From: Planctomycetota bacterium | Lineage (GTDB): Bacteria > Planctomycetota > Phycisphaerae > Phycisphaerales > SM1A02 | Assembly: GCA_022568135.1 (NCBI GenBank) | Contig: JADFFQ010000039.1 | Location: 1 to 40,364, forward strand | Reading direction: 5' to 3' | DNA length: 40,364 bases | Shown: positions 34,102 through 40,364 of the stretch, in pieces | Layout: the number at the start of each line of letters is the position of its first letter | How positions within the stretch are numbered: position 1 is the stretch's first letter | Position numbers and translations under genes: made by a program | The notes under the pieces: generated by a model | Seen by the model: only the letters and a program-made list of their open reading frames with translations | The model's database searches: none | Told to the model about the DNA's origin: nothing

Positions 34102-35000
34102 CATTGAATTTCAACAGGTCGTTCGGTAGGAAGCCCTCCTCACCACGGCTGGTGCACAATGGCATCAGACTGCGGGCAACCGGTGACGAGGCGATCGCCC
34201 GCACCTGGATCTCGCAGCAGTGGTTGGAGCGGCTGGAGGATCTGGTGTCGGTGGGGCCGCTGCGCGAAGGATTGGAGTACGCTCGCCGCGGCCAGACGAT
34301 CACGCTGCAGATCAATCCTGGCCGGGTTGATGGTCAGGTTCAGGGTCGCGCCGCTGAGCCGTACCGGACGCAGTTGCGAATTCCGATGCTTGATGAGCAG
34401 CAGTGGCAGCGGATCATCGACGCCATGGCTGGTGAGGCTTTCTACTCGGCCATGCTGCTGGCGAACCAGCTGCCCCCGGCGGTTGGGAGCCTGCTCGCGT
34501 CGCTTGAGTTGCAGTTGGTTCCGCCGGCCGATCAGCTCATCGTCGAGTGCGACTGCCCGGCGAGCGAACCGTGCAAGCACGCGGCCGCAGTGGGATATCT
34601 TTTTGCCGAACGGATTGATAGCGATCCCCTGGTCATACTGTCACTGCGCGGGATGCCGGGCGAACGGGTCCTGGAGCGGCTGGCGCAGGCCAGGGCCATG
34701 CGGACCCACGGTGTCGCCGCCGCACACGCCGATCCTCCAATACCCCATTCGCAAGATGGCGCAGTGCCGCTTGAAGCGTGCCTGGACGCGTTTTGGCGTA
34801 CAGGGGGGCAACTGGCCCAACTGAAGCGCTTGGGGCCGCCGCAGCACGCGCCGCATGCCCTGTTGCGCCGGCTTGGGCCGACGCCCTTGCCCGGCCAGTT
34901 TCCGATGCTCGGATTGCTGGCGAGCATCTACGACGCAGTCTCGCGGTCAGCCATACGTTTGCGAGACGAGGCCGAGCGCATTGACGACGAATCCGCCTGA
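34098..35000 (+). CDS. SWIM zinc-finger protein, SNF2 partner
   Basis: 300 residues, starting at a GTG that overlaps the SNF2 stop (GTGA). The SWIM motif CDCPASEPCKH gives Cys151, Cys153, Cys159 and His161 (CxCx5CxH), followed by the helix AAAVGYLFAERID. The regions on either side are helical, without further motifs, and the end is rich in Pro/Leu/Arg. SWIM domains bind DNA or proteins; in bacteria they commonly occur next to SNF2 helicases, so it is probably the DNA-binding or specificity partner of the upstream enzyme. An octamer array starts right after the stop. Confidence 0.88.
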   Translation: MTLNFNRSFGRKPSSPRLVHNGIRLRATGDEAIARTWISQQWLERLEDLVSVGPLREGLEYARRGQTITLQINPGRVDGQVQGRAAEPYRTQLRIPMLDEQQWQRIIDAMAGEAFYSAMLLANQLPPAVGSLLASLELQLVPPADQLIVECDCPASEPCKHAAAVGYLFAERIDSDPLVILSLRGMPGERVLERLAQARAMRTHGVAAAHADPPIPHSQDGAVPLEACLDAFWRTGGQLAQLKRLGPPQHAPHALLRRLGPTPLPGQFPMLGLLASIYDAVSRSAIRLRDEAERIDDESA

Positions 35001-35001
35001 C

Positions 35002-35110
35002 CCTTGATGCCTTGATGCCGACCCGGGTCTTCCTCGTCCCGACAAGTCGGGACTCGTCAGACCCGGCTTCCCCCGATGCCTCGATGCCTTGTTGCCTTGG
35101 TGCCTTTCCA
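35002..35110. repeat. Octamer arrays flanking a nested hairpin
   Basis: Two CCTTGATG units (35002-35017) lie before, and five units CCCCGATG, CCTCGATG, CCTTGTTG, CCTTGGTG, CCTTTCCA (35071-35110) after, a nested inverted repeat: outer CCGGGTCT (35023-35030)/AGACCCGG (35059-35066), inner GTCCCGAC (35036-35043)/GTCGGGAC (35046-35053). All arms are perfect. It occupies the gap after the SWIM gene and could serve as a terminator or mRNA-end structure. Confidence 0.8.
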
Positions 35111-35224
35111 CTCACCGCGCGGCGCCTCAAGAGAATCGGCATGAGTCCCTGAGGTCGGATTATGCGGGCATGCGGGCGGCAAAGTGCGCCCCCAATCGCC
35201 GGCGCGGACAACTTGGGCTGTCCA

Positions 35225-35524
35225 ATGGCCGATATCACTATCCGCAACCGAAGGCTGCGCGCAAGGAGGGCGCTGTCCATGGGAACCTCACGATCTACGG
35301 CCGAGCGCATCAGGCCGATACTGCAAGCTATGGAGCGCTCGATCGAGTCGGCACGGCGACGTCGGTTGCATGATTCGGGTCTCGCAGCCGCCCCCATCAC
35401 GGTTGAACCTCCACAGCCCGTCACTGATCCGACCCAGCCTCCACGTCAAAGGGCCCGGCCGAAGCGCCCGTCGTCGCTTATGCGCCCTTACGACGCGCCG
35501 GAATATCGGGCCAAAGCGGTCTAA
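35225..35524 (+). CDS. Small basic protein of unknown function
   Basis: 99 residues from the ATG at 35225 (MADITIRNRRLRARRALSMG). Very rich in Arg in the first half, then Pro/Gln-rich, ending RPYDAPEYRAKAV. No family is recognised. There is no clear RBS, and the frame is open further upstream to 35162. Codon choice looks reasonable for a GC-rich gene, yet other frames here are open as well, so it may be a chance ORF. If real it would be a nucleic-acid-binding or ribosome-associated protein by composition, which is only a guess. If not real, 35111-35701 is a gene-free gap. Confidence 0.35.
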   Translation: MADITIRNRRLRARRALSMGTSRSTAERIRPILQAMERSIESARRRRLHDSGLAAAPITVEPPQPVTDPTQPPRQRARPKRPSSLMRPYDAPEYRAKAV

Positions 35525-35701
35525 TCGATATCACCGGAATAGATTCGCCGAACCGATTCGCTGCACCGCGACCCCCACCGCCGCCCGTGCGTGCATGAAC
35601 CCACGCCCCAAGGTGGCCGATGATCAATACGGGAGGCGTCTCTCCAGGCGTGTTGAAACGCCCGGATTTCCCTTGGGTGGGCGGCGAGGACCGCAACGGC
35701 C

Positions 35702-36181
35702 ATGTGGACTATCTTCACGCGCAAGTCCAACGACCCCTCGTACGATGAACTCGGCGCCCTTGGGGCCGCGGACGGGGTCGTTCTCGATGCGCCGCCGCCC
35801 GGCCACCGGAAGATCACCAATCCCATCGCGACGATCGAGCATATCGGACCAACAGCCGTGGCCACCGTGACGGTCGACCAGTTGTCGCCCAGCGAGGGCA
35901 TCGCCCAGTTGCGCGAGCTGCTGGACGACCTGGCCGAAGCGGGGGCGAAAAACTTTGTGCTGGACATGCAGAACGTTCAGCACATGGATTCGGACTGTGC
36001 CGCCAGCCTGGTCAAGTCGCTAAACAAGCTTGCCGGAAAAGGCGGGCGGATCGCTGTGGTAAACCCCGACCACAGCATCCAGTCTCTGTTCCAGACGACT
36101 CAGCTCGATCGGTTGTTTCCGCTCTGCCACGATGTCATGGGTGCCCTGGCCGCGGTCGAGCGCAACCTACAGAATGTCTGA
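35702..36181 (+). CDS. STAS-domain protein (anti-anti-sigma-like)
   Basis: 159 residues. After about 40 residues of N-terminal extension, the STAS fold is visible at 41-155: [57 protein letters not shown] and [17 protein letters not shown]. In SpoIIAA-type proteins the motif is MDSSG and the second Ser is phosphorylated by an anti-sigma kinase. Here it reads MDSDC (95-99): the phosphorylatable Ser is Asp98. This mimics the phosphorylated form, so the protein may be locked or regulated differently. No RsbW-like kinase is adjacent. Its last 15 bp overlap the end of convergent rplS. Confidence 0.85.
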   Translation: MWTIFTRKSNDPSYDELGALGAADGVVLDAPPPGHRKITNPIATIEHIGPTAVATVTVDQLSPSEGIAQLRELLDDLAEAGAKNFVLDMQNVQHMDSDCAASLVKSLNKLAGKGGRIAVVNPDHSIQSLFQTTQLDRLFPLCHDVMGALAAVERNLQNV

Positions 36182-36631
36182 TTGGCCTGGGGCGGCATCA
36201 TCGGCGTCGCCCGCCTCGGCGGCGGCGAGGTCACTCGTCGCCGGCTGCACTTGGCCCCGCACGTGCTTCAGCCCGCGGCGCTGGTCCCGAAGCCGGCGGC
36301 TCTTGCCCACGCGCCGGCGAAGGTAGTACAACTTCGCCCGCCTCGCATCACCGCGCCGCACCACCTCGATCTTCGCAATACGCGGTGAGTGCAGCGGGAA
36401 GATCCGCTCCACCCCTTCGTTGGCCACGATGCGGCGAACGGTGATTGTCCGGTTGATCCCCCGTCCGCGTTGGGCAATCAGCACGCCCTGGTAGACCTGG
36501 ATGCGCTCCTTCTCCCCCTCGATGATCCGCACGTGCACGCTGAGCGTGTCACCCACGCTGAACACCGGGAACTGATCCGCGGGCTTCAACTGATCGGCGA
36601 CGGTCGTTTCGATGGTTTCCTGAGGGTTCAT
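36167..36631 (-). CDS. rplS: 50S ribosomal protein L19
   Basis: 154 residues from the ATG at 36631 ([20 protein letters not shown]); an in-frame upstream ATG adds 14 residues unlike L19. The core (about 20-115; [77 protein letters not shown]) is complete. A 35-residue acidic tail follows ([19 protein letters not shown]). L19 sits at the 30S-50S interface. Third gene of rpsP-trmD-rplS, 42 bp after trmD, with a 28-bp palindrome at the junction. Its 3' end overlaps the convergent STAS gene by 15 bp. Confidence 0.95.
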   Translation of the reverse strand: MNPQETIETTVADQLKPADQFPVFSVGDTLSVHVRIIEGEKERIQVYQGVLIAQRGRGINRTITVRRIVANEGVERIFPLHSPRIAKIEVVRRGDARRAKLYYLRRRVGKSRRLRDQRRGLKHVRGQVQPATSDLAAAEAGDADDAAPGQSDIL

Positions 36632-36661
36632 GGGGGGGTTGTAAGCAAGTAAGCTGGTGTG

Positions 36662-36689
36662 AGGACTGGTCACTTAAGTGACCAGTCCT
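36662..36689. repeat. 28-bp perfect palindrome over the trmD stop codon
   Basis: Half-site AGGACTGGTCACTT (36662-36675) is followed without a spacer by its exact complement (36676-36689). It covers the last codons and stop of trmD. Possible roles are a protein-binding operator or a hairpin that separates trmD and rplS expression. Confidence 0.85.
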
Positions 36690-37384
36690 GGGTTGAGCAG
36701 ATCGGGGCGACGCTGCCGGGTCCGCTCGATCATCATACTCCTTCGCCACTCGTTGACGGCCTGGTGGTCGCCTGAGAGCAGCACTTCGGGCGCCGAGCGG
36801 CCCCTCCAGACCTGAGGTCGGGTGTATTGAGGCCCCTCCAGCAGTCGCCGGCCCTGCGGCTCGCGGGCGGCAAATGAATCCTCGGCCGTCGAGTCCTTGT
36901 GCCCCAGCACACCCGGGATCAGCCGGACGACCGTGTCGATCAGCAGCATTGCAGGAATCTCGCCGCCGCTGAGCACGTAGTCGCCGACGCTGAGTTGAAG
37001 CGGGTCAAGCTCCTGGATCACTCGCTCATCAACCCCTTCATAATGGCCGGCGATCAGAAGCAGCCGCGGGCTCTCGGCCAGCTGTTCGACTCTGCCTTGC
37101 CCAAGGCGCTCGCCCTGAGGCGTGAGCAGGATACGTGTTGCCGCCCGACCGTCTTGGGCTTCGATCGCCATGACTGCGTCATGAAGCGGTTGACACATCA
37201 TCACCATGCCGGGCCCGCCGCCGAACGGTCGATCATCGACTTTGCCGTGCTTGCTGTGGGCCCAGTCACGGATGTTGTGCACGTGGTAGGTGACGAACCC
37301 CCGTTCCTCTGCTCGACCGAGGATGCTGGCAGTGAGCACCTGCCCAAACATCGCCGGGAACAGGGTGAGGACGTCGATCCGCAT
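36674..37384 (-). CDS. trmD: tRNA (guanine-N1-)-methyltransferase TrmD
   Basis: 236 residues, normal length. The conserved segments MRIDVLTLFPAMF, KVDDRPFGGGPGMVMM, LLIAGHYEGVDERVIQE and LSVGDYVLSGGEIPAMLLID form the SAM-binding deep trefoil knot, and RPQVWRGRSAPEVLLSGDH belongs to the C-terminal domain. TrmD methylates G37 of tRNAs reading CNN/CGG codons and so prevents frameshifting. It lies between rpsP and rplS; rimM, usually just before trmD, is absent. The 25-bp gap to rpsP contains part of a heptamer array. Confidence 0.96.
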   Translation of the reverse strand: MRIDVLTLFPAMFGQVLTASILGRAEERGFVTYHVHNIRDWAHSKHGKVDDRPFGGGPGMVMMCQPLHDAVMAIEAQDGRAATRILLTPQGERLGQGRVEQLAESPRLLLIAGHYEGVDERVIQELDPLQLSVGDYVLSGGEIPAMLLIDTVVRLIPGVLGHKDSTAEDSFAAREPQGRRLLEGPQYTRPQVWRGRSAPEVLLSGDHQAVNEWRRSMMIERTRQRRPDLLNPGLVT

Positions 37385-37400
37385 GGTGATAGCTGTCCGC

Positions 37401-37421
37401 GATCAGCAATCAGCCATCAGC
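37401..37421. repeat. Heptamer repeat at the rpsP-trmD junction
   Basis: Three 7-bp units, read on the minus strand as GCTGATG, GCTGATT, GCTGATC. The rpsP stop codon (TGA) lies within the second unit, and the last residues of S16 (VADG) are encoded by the array and its edge. A similar arrangement is seen for yebC. Confidence 0.75.
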
Positions 37422-37718
37422 TACGGCCGTCGCCGACTGCTGATCGCTGCCGGATGACAGCGTCTTGCCCGGCTTGGGATCACAGCCGACGCGGCGCAGC
37501 AAGCTGGCGACGGTCCGGCTCGGCTGAGCGCCGACGCTGAGCCAATAGTCAGCCCGCGGGACGTTGACGCTCAGCTGTCGATCATCGGGCGCCATCGGAT
37601 CGTACCAGCCGATCTTCTCGATGACGCGCCCGTCGCGCGGTGACCGGCGGTCCATCGCGTTGATGCGATAAAACGGCCTATGTCGGCGACCCATCCGCTT
37701 GAGACGTAACACGACCAT
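37410..37718 (-). CDS. rpsP: 30S ribosomal protein S16
   Basis: 102 residues from the ATG at 37718 (MVVLRLKRMGRRHRPFYRIN). The frame runs upstream without S16 homology, so the longer start is rejected. The core (1-80; [39 protein letters not shown]) is complete, with a short Ser/Ala tail partly encoded by a heptamer repeat. S16 binds 16S rRNA during early 30S assembly. It heads rpsP-trmD-rplS; a promoter is proposed at 37779-37806. Confidence 0.95.
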   Translation of the reverse strand: MVVLRLKRMGRRHRPFYRINAMDRRSPRDGRVIEKIGWYDPMAPDDRQLSVNVPRADYWLSVGAQPSRTVASLLRRVGCDPKPGKTLSSGSDQQSATAVADG

Positions 37719-37778
37719 CGTGGTCTCCCTCGCCACCCGCTTGGCCGCGCCGTGGGGCCCTGCGGAGGCGAATCGCAA

Positions 37779-37806
37779 AGCATAGCAGTCATGTGCGCCC
37801 GATCAA
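37779..37806 (-). promoter_or_regulatory. Candidate promoter of the rpsP operon
   Basis: On the minus strand TTGATC (37806-37801), 16 bp, TATGCT (37784-37779), with TG one base from the -10. Initiation near 37772 would give a leader of about 54 nt. The -35 overlaps the stop of the M50 protease gene. Confidence 0.5.
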
Positions 37807-38474
37807 GCCGCCGAGCCGCCGAGCAAGGCTCCCAGGGCGCTCACATACAACCTCGCTCCTGTGCGGATGGCGTAAAAGACGATGTCACCGATCGGGGTGA
37901 AGAAGATCGCCATGAGCACAAACATGCCGAACAATTGGGCCTGCGGGTGGTTGTACAGTTCCCTGGCTTTGCGTGAGAGCCCGGCCAGGATCCGCGAGCC
38001 GTCCAGTGGTGGGATGGGCAGCAGGTTGAGCAGGGCCAGGACAATGTTCAGCCAACCGCCGGTCCACAGGAAGGTTGTCACATTCTCGTGCAGCGGCTGG
38101 GCCGTCGTCCCGAACCGCAGCCACAGGCTCATGCCCGTCAGCGCCGCCAGGGACAAAAGGATGTTCATCGCCGGCCCGGCGAGGGAGACCAGCACGTCGC
38201 CATACCTGCGGTTACGAAACCGCGCGGGATTGACCGGCATCGCGCCCCACGCGATGCCGATGACGGCGAATATCAGCAGCGACATGCCGCCCATGTGCAC
38301 CAGTGGGTTCACCGTCATGTGGCCCGTTCGCCTGGGCGTGTCGTCGCCCTGCCACAGCGCCGCCCAGCCGTGAGCCAGCTCGTGCAGCACGATCGAGGAG
38401 ATCACCCAGAAGATCCAACTGACCAGCTCGACGGTCTGGCCCGCCTGGTACAGATTATGCACCCACCAGTTCAT
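37803..38474 (-). CDS. Site-2 protease family (M50) membrane metalloprotease
   Basis: 223 residues, mostly hydrophobic with about five or six membrane helices. The zinc motif is HELAH (His31, Glu32, His35), and the second conserved segment is LLNLLPIPPLDGSRIL, with the third ligand Asp. This short form, without PDZ, is the rhomboid-size YwhC/Rip3-like branch. M50 proteases cut membrane-bound regulators within the lipid bilayer. It lies about 120 bp downstream of the Do-type protease gene on the same strand; the two could work in the same envelope-stress pathway, although that is inference. Confidence 0.92.
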   Translation of the reverse strand: MNWWVHNLYQAGQTVELVSWIFWVISSIVLHELAHGWAALWQGDDTPRRTGHMTVNPLVHMGGMSLLIFAVIGIAWGAMPVNPARFRNRRYGDVLVSLAGPAMNILLSLAALTGMSLWLRFGTTAQPLHENVTTFLWTGGWLNIVLALLNLLPIPPLDGSRILAGLSRKARELYNHPQAQLFGMFVLMAIFFTPIGDIVFYAIRTGARLYVSALGALLGGSAA

Positions 38475-38597
38475 CGTCGTCTCGCTGGTCTACGGCGAAG
38501 GTGAGCTGCGGATAGGCATCCACAGCGATCAAAGAAATCAGACGCGCGCATCATAGCCGCGAATGCGCATTCCCGGGGCTCGTGAACCGCGTCGCGG

Positions 38598-40091
38598 CTA
38601 CTGCACCCTCAGGTCGATGGTCGTTCCACCTCGTTGGAGGATGACATGAATGCCTTCGTCCGGATCGAACTCCTGCATGGCCTGGCGGAAGTCGTCGAGG
38701 TTTCGGACCTCGGTGTCACCGAAGCCCAGGATGATGTCGCTAGGTTTGAGGCCGACGCGGGCGGCAACGCTTCCCTCCTGGACGGCTGAAACGATCACAC
38801 CTTGACCAGACCGGACGCCAAGCCGTCGAGCGATTTCGGGAGTCAACGTATAGACAGTCACGCCCAGCTGATCAAAGGATTCCCACGTGTGGCCACCAGC
38901 CTTGGCCAGGTCGCCAAGCGTAACTCGGACGGTGCGCTGTTTCCCCTGGCGAAAGAGAGTCAACTCGACGGTCGTTTCCGGGGCGGTCTGTGCTACCGCG
39001 TTGCGAAGTTCATTCATATTCCCAATCGATTTGCCGTCAAACTCGGTAATGATGTCATCTTTTTCCAGGCCGGCCTTCTCGGCAGGACTGTCTGGCATCA
39101 CCTGGTCGATGACCACACCGGTTGTCCCTTTGAAACCGGCAGAATCGGCCCCGTCGTGTGTAAGCTCAGCCATCTGCACCCCCAGCCAGCCCCGGACGAC
39201 CTGGCCGGAGTCCAGGATGCTGTCCATGACGCTGCGGGCCATGTTGGAGGGGATGGCGAAGCCGATGCCCATGGAGCCGCCGGTGCGGGTGGTGATGGCG
39301 GTGTTGATGCCGATGACCTCGCCATGCAGGTTGACCAGCGGGCCGCCGCTGTTACCGGGGTTGATCGCGGCGTCGGTCTGAATGAAGTTCTCGTAGATCG
39401 CCACGCCCAGGCCCGAGCGGCCTTTGGCGCTGACAATGCCTGCGGTGACGGTATGGTCATACCCAAAGGGGTTGCCCACCGCCAGGACCCACTGGCCGAC
39501 TTGAATCGCGTCGGAGTCACCGAACACAGCCGGCACGAGATCGGTGGCGTCGATCCGGATGACGGCCAGGTCCGTTTCCTCGTCGGTGCCCACGACCTCG
39601 GCCTCGTACTCGCGCCCGTTGGCGAGTTTGACCTGGATCTCGTCGGCTTCTGCCACCACGTGGTTGTTGGTGATGATGTAGCCATCCGGGCGAACAATCA
39701 GGCCGCTGCCTTGTCCCCGCCACTCGCGGAAGCGCCTGCTCCGGTCCTGCGGGCCGAAGAACCGCTCGAAGAAGTCATCGCCACCGAAGAAGTCCTCGAA
39801 TCCCCGCGGGGTACGAAGCCGGGACCGCCGGCGCTGGGGAACCTCCACTCGCTGGGTCGAAACGATGTTGACCACCGCTGGGGCGATTGTCTTCGTGGCC
39901 TGCTGGAAGGCTAGCGACAGGTCGTGAGCATACTTGAGCGCTTCGCGTTCCTGCGGCGTCTGGCTTGGCGCCTGGGCCTGGACGTCCTGGGTCGACAACC
40001 GTGGCACACTGAGCCCGCCGGTCACAGCCAGCCCAAGCAGGATCACAACTGCCAACAACGTTCGAGGGCGGAGCCCGGGTCGCGTACTCAT
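38598..40091 (-). CDS. degP: Do/HtrA (DegP-like) periplasmic serine protease
   Basis: 497 residues. An N-terminal signal or anchor (TLLAVVILLGLAVTGGLSV) is followed by the trypsin-like domain with His144 (TNNHVV), Asp174 (TDLAVIRI) and Ser248 (NPGNSGGPL), and two PDZ domains (about 300-385, RGWLGVQMAELTHDG; about 405-490, GVTVYTLTPEIARRLGV, LKPSDIILGFGDTEV). The catalytic triad is intact. A Phe/Asp/Arg-rich loop (GFEDFFGGDDFFERFFGPQD) matches the LA loop of DegP-like proteins. It degrades or refolds damaged envelope proteins. It is followed by the M50 protease on the same strand. Confidence 0.95.
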   Translation of the reverse strand: MSTRPGLRPRTLLAVVILLGLAVTGGLSVPRLSTQDVQAQAPSQTPQEREALKYAHDLSLAFQQATKTIAPAVVNIVSTQRVEVPQRRRSRLRTPRGFEDFFGGDDFFERFFGPQDRSRRFREWRGQGSGLIVRPDGYIITNNHVVAEADEIQVKLANGREYEAEVVGTDEETDLAVIRIDATDLVPAVFGDSDAIQVGQWVLAVGNPFGYDHTVTAGIVSAKGRSGLGVAIYENFIQTDAAINPGNSGGPLVNLHGEVIGINTAITTRTGGSMGIGFAIPSNMARSVMDSILDSGQVVRGWLGVQMAELTHDGADSAGFKGTTGVVIDQVMPDSPAEKAGLEKDDIITEFDGKSIGNMNELRNAVAQTAPETTVELTLFRQGKQRTVRVTLGDLAKAGGHTWESFDQLGVTVYTLTPEIARRLGVRSGQGVIVSAVQEGSVAARVGLKPSDIILGFGDTEVRNLDDFRQAMQEFDPDEGIHVILQRGGTTIDLRVQ

Positions 40092-40207
40092 GGCTGATCA
40101 AGTCCTTTAGAAAGGGTCCATCGTGAACAACAGCGCCGCCTCAAACCGCGGCACGGTGATTCTATCCGCGTTACGTGCTCTCGGCAGCGCCACCCGGCGA
40201 GTCGCCT

Positions 40208-40364
40208 TCATGAGCCGGTCTTGCGGCCTGCTGAACCCGCGTCGTGTTTCATCGACGTGATGATTTCGCGGCATGCGCGCAGCGCGCGGTTGACCGACTC
40301 GGAGTCCGGAAAGTGTCTGGCCACATCCTCCGACAACACGACGACGTTGCTGCCGGCGGCGAAC
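40208..40364 (-). CDS. Unknown protein, 3' part only
   Basis: The last 51 codons of a gene that continues past the right edge. The visible part, SNVVVLSEDVARHFPDSESV, then NRALRACREIITSMKHD, looks like the C-terminal end of a short protein family with a DVAxxFPDSESVNxALR pattern seen in many bacteria, often near toxin-antitoxin genes; I cannot name it with confidence. It stops at 40208-40210, 117 bp before the degP start on the same strand. Confidence 0.5.
   Translation of the reverse strand, partial: FAAGSNVVVLSEDVARHFPDSESVNRALRACREIITSMKHDAGSAGRKTGS

Noticed and set aside
32851-34104. 417-codon minus-strand frame opposite the SNF2 gene
   Set aside because: Antisense to conserved helicase motifs; a shadow.

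Overview
The window looks like chromosomal DNA of a planctomycete, probably of the Phycisphaerae type. The evidence is high GC, five dockerin-like modules with the core VGILDLLxLLAxWG on or beside secreted proteins, a serine/threonine kinase-TPR protein coupled to an ECF-like sigma factor, and a tRNA gene without an encoded CCA. This assignment is inference from gene style; no 16S rRNA is present.

Layout. 1-0.8 kb: the 3' end of a polymerase/ligase-like membrane protein with TPR, facing a DsbD-like reductase (0.9-2.7 kb) across a nested hairpin element. 2.9-3.9 kb: an isolated fliM. 4.1-11.2 kb: an information-processing cluster nusA-infB-rbfA-(HhH/endonuclease III-like)-yebC-acyP, behind a promoter and a leader of about 430 nt. 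11.5-14.5 kb: a small dockerin-tailed secreted protein with an apparent AUC start, a VCBS/FG-GAP dockerin protein, and a frameshifted dockerin relic. 14.5-18 kb: STK-TPR kinase and ECF sigma factor, divergent from a second FG-GAP/dockerin protein (18.2-19.7 kb). 20-22 kb: a lipoprotein and isocitrate dehydrogenase. 22-28 kb: accessory material, namely a MntA/HepT toxin-antitoxin pair lying between intact icd and a displaced icd 3' fragment, a helicase-less DnaB N-domain protein, a secreted protein with an N-terminal dockerin, a KTSC protein overlapping an OLD-family nuclease, and a Xer recombinase. 28.2-30.3 kb: a lipoprotein pair, one of them a TolB-like propeller. 30.7-35 kb: tRNA-Lys(TTT), then a SNF2 helicase with a coupled SWIM zinc-finger protein. 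35.2-40.4 kb: a small unknown ORF, a STAS protein, rpsP-trmD-rplS, an M50 protease, a Do/HtrA protease and the 3' end of an unknown gene.

How parts work together. nusA-infB-rbfA and rpsP-trmD-rplS are transcription/translation operons, but rimP and rimM are missing from their usual places. The sigma factor and kinase overlap by 17 bp and probably form one signalling unit that may act on the divergent secreted protein. MntA/HepT and the OLD nuclease suggest a small defence or mobile-element zone downstream of icd.

The most noteworthy signals are the icd/mntA-hepT/icd' arrangement, which resembles prophage insertion in icd; a palindromic repeat inserted in frame in icd; and 7-8 bp tandem repeats that sit at gene junctions and supply stop or start codons in places.
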